Part shown: piece after piece, positions 9,035 to 16,028 of the stretch
Numbering within the stretch: position 1 is the stretch's first letter
Layout of the letters: every line of letters begins with the position of its first letter
NCBI GenBank assembly: GCA_046349035.1
Contig: JAXMDC010000007.1
Location: forward strand, 1 to 64,000
DNA: 64,000 nt
Direction of reading: 5' to 3'
DNA from: JAXMDC01 sp046349035
GTDB lineage: Bacteria; Pseudomonadota; Alphaproteobacteria; Rhizobiales; Kaistiaceae
The notes under the pieces: generated by a model
What the model was told of the DNA's origin: nothing
Seen by the model: the letters and a program-made list of their open reading frames with translations, nothing else
Databases searched by the model: none
Translations under genes and position numbers: made by a program

Positions 9035-10231
9035 TCACCCCTCGCCCAAGGCCGCCGCGATGTCGGCGATGAGGTCGGCCGGATCCTCCAGACCGACCGC
9101 TAGACGGATGGCGCCCCGCGCCGCCTCGCCGGGGCGGCGCGACAAGCGAGCGTGGCTGACATTTCCGCCGCCGCCGAACAGGCGGAGCGAGCCGAGGAAG
9201 CGCTCGGCGGCATCGGCGCCGCCGCGAAGGCCGAAAGTCATCACGGCACCGCCGCCTTCCGGCGAATAGCGCAGGCCGAGCGCGTGGTAGCGGTCGCCGA
9301 GAAGGCCGCGATAGGCGAGGTTCGCCACTTCCGGCCGCCCAGCCAAGTACTTCGCGACCGCGAGGGCGCTCTCGGAAGCGCGGCGCATCCGGAGCGGCAG
9401 CGTCTCCAGCCCCGATGCGACCGCCGCCGCCGCGCTTTTGCTGAGCGGAGCGCCGTAGCCCCGCTCGGCCATCAGGCGGACCGCAGCAGCGAGTTCGAAA
9501 TTGGCCGCAAGGTCGGTGAGACTCGCCCCGCCGAGCTCTGCGACGCCCTCGCCGATCAGCACATAGCGTCCGCTGCGCCCCCAGTCGAACGTGCCGCCGT
9601 CGATCAGCGCACCGAACTGGCTACTGCCGCCAAGCCGTTCCGCCGAGAGGTGAAGCACCGCGTCGGCGCCTGCCGCCAGCGGGCGCGCCAGTGCCGGCGT
9701 CGCCGCGGTATTGTCGACGATAAGCGGGACTTGCGCGCGCCGAGCGATCTCGCCAAGCGCGGTGACGTCGGCGACCGCGCCGTCTTCATCGGCGATCGAA
9801 CTGACGAGGATCGCCTGGGTGCGCGGTGAGACCAGGCGAGCAACGGCCTCCGGCTGATCGGGGTCGGTTGACCTCAGCGTCCATCGCCCGGCGGCGGTGT
9901 CGCGCCCAACCCGCACGAGCCGGCTGTCGGCGTCCGCATCGGCGACAATCGCCTCGTCGCCTTCGCGCAGCAAGGCGGCGAGCAGCGCCGCAAGGCAGCC
10001 GACGCCGGTCGAGAACGAGACGGCCGCGCTACCGCCTTCCAATGCCGCGAGCCGCTCCTCCAGGCGGGCCGCGGCCGGCAGCTGTGATCGAGTCAGGCGG
10101 AGCGCCGGATCGGCCGCCCGCGGCCCATCCCTTCGCTCAACCGCCCCGGCAAAGACCGAGCCGCTGTGAACCGCCAGCGTCGAGAGGCGCGGTCCGCCTA
10201 GTCCCCGGTCGATGCTTTCGATCCCGTTCAC
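9035..10231 (-). CDS. MetY/Cys-Met-metabolism family protein lacking the PLP lysine
   Basis: Clearly a homologue of the O-acetylhomoserine sulfhydrylase / cystathionine-lyase family: LSTLAVHSGS N-terminus, LEERLAALEGGSAAVSFSTG, the VDNTAATPALARPL aspartate segment, and LIDGGTFDW. The catalytic box that normally reads S-x-T-K-[YF] is S-A-E-R-L here, so the Schiff-base lysine is Arg199. The usual Tyr-Gly-Gly-Thr-Tyr stacking segment and the Y-[ST]-R motif are also not seen. PLP chemistry is therefore probably lost and function is unknown. GTG at 10231 is chosen because GGGAG lies upstream; the frame stays open to 10309. 398 residues, otherwise intact. Confidence 0.85.
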   Translation of the reverse strand: MNGIESIDRGLGGPRLSTLAVHSGSVFAGAVERRDGPRAADPALRLTRSQLPAAARLEERLAALEGGSAAVSFSTGVGCLAALLAALLREGDEAIVADADADSRLVRVGRDTAAGRWTLRSTDPDQPEAVARLVSPRTQAILVSSIADEDGAVADVTALGEIARRAQVPLIVDNTAATPALARPLAAGADAVLHLSAERLGGSSQFGALIDGGTFDWGRSGRYVLIGEGVAELGGASLTDLAANFELAAAVRLMAERGYGAPLSKSAAAAVASGLETLPLRMRRASESALAVAKYLAGRPEVANLAYRGLLGDRYHALGLRYSPEGGGAVMTFGLRGGADAAERFLGSLRLFGGGGNVSHARLSRRPGEAARGAIRLAVGLEDPADLIADIAAALGEG

Positions 10232-10617
10232 GTCGCTCTCCCAAACTTCCCGCGGTTGATACCACGCAGGAGCGAGGGCCGCAGCGGCCGAAAGGAGCGC
10301 GCCACGCATTGGCCCTCAAAGTTCGAGTGGCCGCCGTCTTCCCTCATCGAGTCGCCCGGCTCGCCCTTCCCCTCGGGCACCTCTGCCGCAAGCGGTCTGC
10401 ATCGAGCCCCTCTACGGTATCCGAATACCGCTAACCCAAGACCTTGAAATTCCGCGTCTTTTCGATGAGAAATTGCTTGCATCGGCAGACCCTCGCGGAT
10501 ACTTCTGCCGCAACTGAGGAGGCTCCGCCGCAGCGCGTCGCCGTCTCGCGCGGAAACTCATCTCCGCCAAGAGCTTCAGAACGGCATTTTTGGCGAATAC
10601 GGCATCTGGCAATGACC
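10232..10617. other. 386-bp intergenic region: divergent promoters of MetY-like gene and rplM
   Basis: No credible gene. It contains the inverted repeat CGGTAT-CCGA-ATACCG (10415-10430), which could be an operator or a small hairpin. Downstream is comparatively AT-rich sequence (10441-10480, with TTGAAA and TTGCTTGCAT) that is the likeliest place for the rplM-rpsI promoter. No promoter can be assigned confidently. Confidence 0.4.
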
Positions 10618-11082
10618 ATGTCCACCTATTCCATGAAGACCGCAGAGGTCGACAAGAAGTGGGTGCTGATTGACGCCGACGGGCTAGTCGTCGGTCGCCT
10701 GGCAGCACTGGTAGCGCTTCGCCTGCGCGGCAAGCACCGCCCGAATTTCACCCCGCACATCGATTGCGGCGACAATGTCGTCGTCATCAACGCCGCCAAG
10801 GCAGTGCTGACCGGCGATAAGGTCAACAAGAAGACCTATTACTGGCACACTGGCTTCATCGGCGGCATCAAGGAGCGCACCGCCCGCCAGATCCTCGAGG
10901 GCAAGTTCCCGGAGCGCATCCTGGAGAAGGCTGTGCAGCGCATGCTGCCGCGCGGGCCGCTCGGACGCCGTCAGTTGAAGAACCTCAAGGTCTATCCCGC
11001 CGCCGAGCACCCCCACGCTGCCCAGCAGCCTGAGGCTCTGGATGTTCGTGCCCTCAGCCCCAAGAACGCGAGGAGTGCCTGA
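10618..11082 (+). CDS. rplM: 50S ribosomal protein L13
   Basis: Large-subunit protein, 154 residues from the ATG at 10618 (MSTYSMKTAEV). Signature stretches are WVLIDADGLVVGRLA, DNVVVINAAKAVLTGDK, YYWHTGFIGGIKERTA, RMLPRGPLGRRQLKNLKVY and AEHPHAAQQPE. An in-frame ATG six bases upstream (10612) is an equally possible start. No strong Shine-Dalgarno sequence is visible at either, and the open frame extending to 10444 has no family support. Followed 2 bp later by rpsI, the universal rplM-rpsI operon. Confidence 0.97.
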   Translation: MSTYSMKTAEVDKKWVLIDADGLVVGRLAALVALRLRGKHRPNFTPHIDCGDNVVVINAAKAVLTGDKVNKKTYYWHTGFIGGIKERTARQILEGKFPERILEKAVQRMLPRGPLGRRQLKNLKVYPAAEHPHAAQQPEALDVRALSPKNARSA

Positions 11083-11084
11083 GC

Positions 11085-11555
11085 ATGGCCGATCTGCAGT
11101 CGCTTCAGGCTCTTGCCGGCGCGCCAGAGACGCGCACCGCTCCGACCTATGTGCAGAAGCTCGACAAGCTCGGCCGCGCCTATGCGACCGGCCGGCGCAA
11201 GGACGCCGTCGCCCGGGTTTGGGTACGGCGCGGCAATGGGCGCATCGTCATCAACGATAAGGACTTCGCGCAATATTTCGCCCGGCCCGTGCTGCAGATG
11301 ATGATCCAGCAGCCCTCGATCGCTGCCAACCGGCGGACCGAGTACGACATCGTCGCCACGGTATCCGGCGGCGGGCTATCCGGGCAGGCCGGCGCCATCC
11401 GCCACGGCATCTCCCGTGCCCTGACCCGCTTCGAGCCGGAACTGCGCGCCATCCTGAAGAAGGGCGGCTTCCTGACCCGCGACTCGCGAACCGTCGAGCG
11501 AAAGAAGTACGGGAAGGCCAAGGCCCGCCGGTCCTTCCAATTCTCCAAGCGCTAG
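11085..11555 (+). CDS. rpsI: 30S ribosomal protein S9
   Basis: Small-subunit protein of 156 residues. The core has AYATGRRKDAVARVW, IVINDKDFAQYFARPVLQMMIQQP, VSGGGLSGQAGAIRHGISRAL and the conserved C-terminal ERKKYGKAKARRSFQFSKR, whose tail reaches the P-site tRNA. An N-terminal extension of about 30 residues relative to E. coli S9 is usual in alphaproteobacteria. ATG is preceded by AGGAG within the rplM 3' end. The operon ends at a strong hairpin at 11588. Confidence 0.98.
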   Translation: MADLQSLQALAGAPETRTAPTYVQKLDKLGRAYATGRRKDAVARVWVRRGNGRIVINDKDFAQYFARPVLQMMIQQPSIAANRRTEYDIVATVSGGGLSGQAGAIRHGISRALTRFEPELRAILKKGGFLTRDSRTVERKKYGKAKARRSFQFSKR

Positions 11556-11587
11556 CCGCAATCGGCAGAGTCCTTGGGACGGAACGA

Positions 11588-11619
11588 AAAAAGGCGGGGC
11601 AACCCGCCTTTTTCTTTTT
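11588..11619 (+). terminator. Rho-independent terminator of rplM-rpsI
   Basis: Perfect 11-bp stem AAAAAGGCGGG / CCCGCCTTTTT closed by a GCAA tetraloop (11588-11613) and followed by C and TTTTT. It lies 33 bp after the rpsI stop. A textbook intrinsic terminator. Confidence 0.93.
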
Positions 11620-11685
11620 GGGCCAGGTGCCAAGCGAACCCTCACCGTTGCGCCGGCAAGCGCCTCTCGGCAAATGGGTAGGCAG

Positions 11686-12657
11686 ATGAGCATCGAGCAG
11701 AACGGCAAACCGACCGACAACGCCTTCCTCGGCCCGCCGCGCGGCGGCAGCGCCGAGCCGACCTTTGCCGGAGCACTTTCCTTCATGCGCCGCCGCTACA
11801 GCCGCGACCTCGCCGGGGTCGACGTTTGCGTGTGGGGCGTGCCGTTCGACTCCGCCGTCTCCAACCGCCCCGGCACGCGCTTCGGTCCGCAGGCCATCCG
11901 CCGCGCCTCGGCGATCTTCGACGGCGATCCGCAATACCCGTTCGCAGTCGACCCCTTCGCGGCGATGACCGTCGTCGACTACGGCGACTGCGGCTTCGAC
12001 TACGGACATCCGTCTGCCGTTGCCGCGACTGTCGAGCGCGCCGCCGCCGGCATCCTTGCCGCCGGCCCCGCCCTGTTCACCCTCGGTGGCGACCACTTCG
12101 TCACCTACCCGCTGCTGCGGGCTCACGCCGCCAAGCACGGCCCGCTCGGCCTCGTCCAGTTCGACGCCCACCAGGACACCTGGCCGGACGACGGCGACCG
12201 CATCGACCACGGCAGCTTCGTCGGCCGCGCCGTCCGCGAAGGGCTCATCGACCCCGGCCGCTCGATCCAGATTGGCGTCCGCACCCACGCGCCGGCCGAG
12301 CACGGCATCGCCATCCTCTACGCCCACGACGTCGACCGGCTCGGCGTCGGCGGAACCGGCGCAGCTATCCGCGAGCGGGTCGGGCGCGGCGCCGCCTACT
12401 TGACTTTCGACATCGACGTCCTCGATCCGGCATTCGCCCCGGGCACCGGCACCCCGGTCGCCGGCGGTCTCACCAGCCGCGAGGCGTTGGCGATCCTCCG
12501 CGACCTCGCTCCGCTCGACCTGGTCGGCGGCGACGTGGTCGAGGTCTCGCCGCCCTACGACCATGCCGACATCACCGCCATTGCTGCCGCCACCGTCGCC
12601 ATGCATTGGCTCGCCATGCGCTCGCTCAAGCTGAAGAGGGGAAAGCCCCATGCCTGA
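11686..12657 (+). CDS. speB: Agmatinase / ureohydrolase family enzyme
   Basis: Binuclear-manganese ureohydrolase, about 323 residues. All metal-ligand motifs are present: GGDHFVTYPLL, QFDAHQDTWPDD, DHGSFVGRAV and FDIDVLDPAFAPGTGTP, plus EVSPPYDHADIT near the C-terminus. Overall it looks like agmatinase (agmatine to putrescine and urea), although guanidinobutyrase or related activities cannot be excluded. ATG 11686 has a partial Shine-Dalgarno (GGGTAGGC); an in-frame ATG at 11674 is the alternative. The stop overlaps the start of argC by 8 bp, so the two genes are translationally linked. Confidence 0.88.
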   Translation: MSIEQNGKPTDNAFLGPPRGGSAEPTFAGALSFMRRRYSRDLAGVDVCVWGVPFDSAVSNRPGTRFGPQAIRRASAIFDGDPQYPFAVDPFAAMTVVDYGDCGFDYGHPSAVAATVERAAAGILAAGPALFTLGGDHFVTYPLLRAHAAKHGPLGLVQFDAHQDTWPDDGDRIDHGSFVGRAVREGLIDPGRSIQIGVRTHAPAEHGIAILYAHDVDRLGVGGTGAAIRERVGRGAAYLTFDIDVLDPAFAPGTGTPVAGGLTSREALAILRDLAPLDLVGGDVVEVSPPYDHADITAIAAATVAMHWLAMRSLKLKRGKPHA

Positions 12658-13741
12658 AGCCCCCACCCCCACCACTGCGGCGAACAAGAAATCCAAGGAT
12701 ATCCGCATCGGCGTCCTCGGCGCCTCCGGCTACACCGGAGCCGACCTTGTTCGCCTGGCGCTCCGCCATCCGGCGATGCGCATCACCGCGCTCACCGCCA
12801 ACAGCCACGCCGGCAAGACCATGGCCGAAGTGTTCCCACACCTCGCCTTCGATCCGCTGCCGCCGCTGACCACGGTGGAGGAGGCCGACTGGTCTGCGGT
12901 CGACGCCGTCTTTTGTGGCCTGCCGCACGGCACGACGCAGGAGATCGCCAAGACCATCCTCGGCGCCCATCCGGGAGTAAAGTTCATCGACATGTCGGCC
13001 GATTTCCGCCTCAGAGATCAGGCGACCTACGCCACCTGGTACGGCCACGAGCACCGCGCCCCCGACCTTCAGGGCGAGGCGGTCTACGGCCTCACCGAGC
13101 ACAACCGTGCCGCCATCGCCAAGGCCCGTATCGTCGCCTGCCCGGGTTGCTACCCGACCGCCTCGCTGCTCGCCCTCTTGCCGCTGGTCTCGGCACGGCT
13201 GGTCGATGCCGGCGACATCGTCATCGACGCCAAGTCCGGCATTACCGGCGCCGGGCGGTCGCTGAAGCAGAACATCCTGTTCAGCGAGGCCGGCGAGGGC
13301 CTTTCCCCCTATTCGATCGCCAAGCACCGCCACGCCCCGGAGATCGAGCAGGAACTCGCGGCTGTCGCTGGCCGTTCGATCCTGGTCAACTTCACCCCGC
13401 ATCTCATCCCGATGAGCCGCGGCGAGCTCTGCACCGCGTATGTCCGCCTGGAGAAAGGCGCCACCGCCGACACGCTGCGCTCGGCCCTGGCAGCCGCCTA
13501 CTCGGGCGAGCCGTTCGTGAAGGTCGCCCCCGCCGGCGTCACGCCGCAGACCCAGAACGTGCGCGGCTCAAACTACGTGCAGATCGGCGTCTTCGCCGAC
13601 CGCATCCCCGGGCGAGCCATCGTCGTTTCGGTGCTCGACAACCTGGTGAAGGGGTCGGCCGGCCAGGCAATCCAGAACTTCAATCTGGTGTTCGGCCTCC
13701 CGGAGACGACCGGACTGATGCAGCTCGCGCTCTTCCCCTAA
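12650..13741 (+). CDS. argC: N-acetyl-gamma-glutamyl-phosphate reductase
   Basis: NADPH-dependent reduction of N-acetylglutamyl phosphate in arginine biosynthesis, 363 residues. Motifs: GVLGASGYTGADLVRL nucleotide-binding loop, FCGLPHGTTQE, FIDMSADFRLRD, catalytic cysteine in ACPGCYPTAS, KSGITGAGRS, and HRHAPEIEQEL. A short low-complexity N-terminal tail precedes the core. GAGGGG lies upstream of the ATG, inside the last codons of the ureohydrolase gene. It is convergent with ctaA (13 bp apart). Confidence 0.97.
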   Translation: MPEAPTPTTAANKKSKDIRIGVLGASGYTGADLVRLALRHPAMRITALTANSHAGKTMAEVFPHLAFDPLPPLTTVEEADWSAVDAVFCGLPHGTTQEIAKTILGAHPGVKFIDMSADFRLRDQATYATWYGHEHRAPDLQGEAVYGLTEHNRAAIAKARIVACPGCYPTASLLALLPLVSARLVDAGDIVIDAKSGITGAGRSLKQNILFSEAGEGLSPYSIAKHRHAPEIEQELAAVAGRSILVNFTPHLIPMSRGELCTAYVRLEKGATADTLRSALAAAYSGEPFVKVAPAGVTPQTQNVRGSNYVQIGVFADRIPGRAIVVSVLDNLVKGSAGQAIQNFNLVFGLPETTGLMQLALFP

Positions 13742-13754
13742 CCGCGGCTCGCCG

Positions 13755-14843
13755 CTAGGCGAAGCGCTGGAGGGGTCGGGCCGCGGGCTCGGCGGCGCCC
13801 GCCATCGCTCGGCGATGCAAGACGGCGATGGCGAGGACGACCACTGCGCCGAACTGGTGCGCCAGTGCCACCGGCAGCGGCACCGCGAGCAGCAGCGTCG
13901 CGATGCCGAGGATCGCCTGCGCCGATACTGCAAGGGCCAGGAGTGCGGCGCCGGCCGCCAGGCCTCCCCTCCCCTCGCTTCGCGCGGTCGCCACCGCGTG
14001 CACAATCGCCACAACGAAGACCGTATAGGCGATCGAGCGGTGGCAGAACTGCACCGTCGCCGCGTTCTCGAAGAAGTTGAGCCACCAAGGCGAATGCGCG
14101 AGCACCTCGCCGGGAACGAGGCCCGTCCCCATCAGCGGCCAGGTATTGAAGACGAGGCCGGCATCGAGGCCGGCGACCAGCGCGCCGAAGTAAATCTGCA
14201 GCATGACGAGGCCGATCAGCCAGGACGCGCGGTGCCGTGTCGCCGCTGCGCGGACGGCATGCGCCGGCGACAGCCCGCGCGCCACCCAGAGGACATAGGC
14301 AAGGATCAGGCAGGCGAGCACAAGATGCGTCGCCAGGCGGTACTGGCTGACATCGGTACGCTCCTGCAGCCCGCTCGCCACCATCCACCAGCCGACCGCC
14401 CCCTGCAGTCCGCCGAGCCCGACCATCAGCAGGATCTGCGGCACCAGCCGCTTCTCGATCCGGCCCGTCGCCCAAAGCGCGATGAGCGGCAACAGGACGA
14501 CGAATCCGATGATCCGCCCGAGCAGGCGATGCGACCACTCCCACCAGAAAATCCCTTTGAACCCCTCCACGGTCATATCGGCGTGGATCGCCTGGTACTC
14601 CGGGATTTGCCGGTATTTGGCGAACTCCTCCGCCCATTCCTCACTGGTGAGCGGCGGTATGACGCCGTGGATCGGCCGCCACTCGGTGATCGACAGTCCG
14701 GAATGGGTGAGCCGCGTCGCTCCGCCGACAACCACCATCGCCGCGACCAGGACGGCAATCGTGTATAGCCAGGCCTTGACCAGGCCCGCCCGTTCCCGCC
14801 CGGCGATGCCGCCGGTATCGATCCGACCGGCGACTGCGGTCAT
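13755..14843 (-). CDS. ctaA: Haem A synthase (CtaA/Cox15)
   Basis: Integral membrane enzyme converting haem O to haem A for aa3-type oxidases; 362 residues, about eight membrane segments. Alphaproteobacterial/mitochondrial type: GGATRLTHSGLSITEWRPIHGVIPPL in the first periplasmic loop, WWEWSHRLLGR with a haem-ligand histidine, QGAVGWWMVASGL, ATHLVLAC, and FCHRSIAY in the second half. The loops lack the Cys pair seen in Bacillus-type enzymes. Monocistronic, convergent with argC. No other cox gene is in the window. Confidence 0.95.
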   Translation of the reverse strand: MTAVAGRIDTGGIAGRERAGLVKAWLYTIAVLVAAMVVVGGATRLTHSGLSITEWRPIHGVIPPLTSEEWAEEFAKYRQIPEYQAIHADMTVEGFKGIFWWEWSHRLLGRIIGFVVLLPLIALWATGRIEKRLVPQILLMVGLGGLQGAVGWWMVASGLQERTDVSQYRLATHLVLACLILAYVLWVARGLSPAHAVRAAATRHRASWLIGLVMLQIYFGALVAGLDAGLVFNTWPLMGTGLVPGEVLAHSPWWLNFFENAATVQFCHRSIAYTVFVVAIVHAVATARSEGRGGLAAGAALLALAVSAQAILGIATLLLAVPLPVALAHQFGAVVVLAIAVLHRRAMAGAAEPAARPLQRFA

Positions 14844-14900
14844 CTGAGGTTCTCGCTCCGCACCGTTCCGCTATACGCCCAAACCTCCGGGCGATCACCT

Positions 14901-16010
14901 TTAGCCGCTGCGGCGAGACGGCGCGATGCGGCCGGCGGCGGCGCGGGCGCCCGCCGCCGCCCGGCCGGCGGCAAGCCGCAGGAACCTGCCCGGTCCAAGG
15001 AACGGAACGCCGCTGAGGAGCACGTCGAGATAGCGCTGCGACTGATAGAGCCCGTTCATCGACACCCGCGGCAAGGCGGTCGGCGTCGTCGCCGCCGGAC
15101 TGATCACGCCGGGGCGCGTCGTCACGGCGGTGGCAAAGCCAAGTTCAGCAAGGAGGGCGAACTCGCGCTCGCCGGCCGCCGACGGATAGCCATAGGGATA
15201 GGCGAAGTGCCGCGGCGCCCGTCCAGTCACTGCCTCGAGGACCCGCGCGCCGTCCCTCACTTCCGCCTTCGCCCGCGGCAGCGGCAGCTTGGCGAGGGCG
15301 TAGTGGCCGACGGTATGGCCGCCGATCGTCGCCAGCGGGTCGGCGGCAAGCGTCTTCACTTCGTCCCAGCTCATCATCTCGGCATCGGAGATGGCTTTGG
15401 GGTCGACCCCGTAACGCCAGGCGAGATCGCGGATCGCCGCGCGCTGCACGTCCTCGTCTCCCGCCACCAGCCAGCGCTGGATCCGGTCGAAAGCATCGCG
15501 CTTTTCACTGACAGTGCGGCTGGCGAAATAACCGACGCCATTGCCGGTATCGAGTGCGATCGCCTCCTGGCGCTCGATCACCCGCTCCAGCACCGTCCAC
15601 CACAGCGGCGCCGACCGGTCGACGAGCCCCGTGGCGACATAGACGGTGAACGGCGCCTCCAGCCGCTTCAAGACCGGATAGGCCTCGGTGAAATTGTCGC
15701 GATAGCCGTCGTCGAAGGTCAGCACCACGAAGGGGGGGCCGCTCTTCGTCGCGATCCGTCGCATCGCCTCGTCGAGATCGACGATCTCGTAGCCGAGCTG
15801 GCGCGAGCGGACGATCGCCGTCTCCAGGAATTGTGGCGTCACTTCGAGGTGGGCATTGGGCGCGAAGTCACCCGCCGTGTCCGGCCGCACGTGGTGGAAC
15901 ATCAGCACCGCGCCGAGGCCGGCGGCCGAATTGCCGAACAGGCGGTGCGCTCCGGTGACGGCGAGCGTGTTGAGAGCCGCCTTGCGAGCGAAGACCTTGG
16001 CCCGAGACAT
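14901..16010 (-). CDS. Polysaccharide deacetylase family protein (NodB homology)
   Basis: Carbohydrate esterase family 4 protein of 369 residues, probably de-N-acetylating an exopolysaccharide precursor or polymer. Motifs: MFHHVRP near residue 37, TFDDGYRDNF (catalytic Asp and metal Asp), GGHTVGHYALA (metal His pair) and HFAYPYGYPS, in the order of NodB domains. No obvious signal peptide, and the C-terminus is Ala/Arg-rich. It lies 18 bp after the Wzz-like gene on the same strand, so it is probably the second gene of an exopolysaccharide operon, divergent from the Wza-like gene. Substrate not known. Confidence 0.9.
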   Translation of the reverse strand: MSRAKVFARKAALNTLAVTGAHRLFGNSAAGLGAVLMFHHVRPDTAGDFAPNAHLEVTPQFLETAIVRSRQLGYEIVDLDEAMRRIATKSGPPFVVLTFDDGYRDNFTEAYPVLKRLEAPFTVYVATGLVDRSAPLWWTVLERVIERQEAIALDTGNGVGYFASRTVSEKRDAFDRIQRWLVAGDEDVQRAAIRDLAWRYGVDPKAISDAEMMSWDEVKTLAADPLATIGGHTVGHYALAKLPLPRAKAEVRDGARVLEAVTGRAPRHFAYPYGYPSAAGEREFALLAELGFATAVTTRPGVISPAATTPTALPRVSMNGLYQSQRYLDVLLSGVPFLGPGRFLRLAAGRAAAGARAAAGRIAPSRRSG

Positions 16011-16028
16011 CGAACGCCCGCCCGCCGA

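Noticed and set aside
10415..10430. CGGTAT-CCGA-ATACCG palindrome upstream of rplM as an L13 leader
   Set aside because: It is about 190 bp from the rplM start and short. No resemblance to a described L13 leader could be shown by eye.
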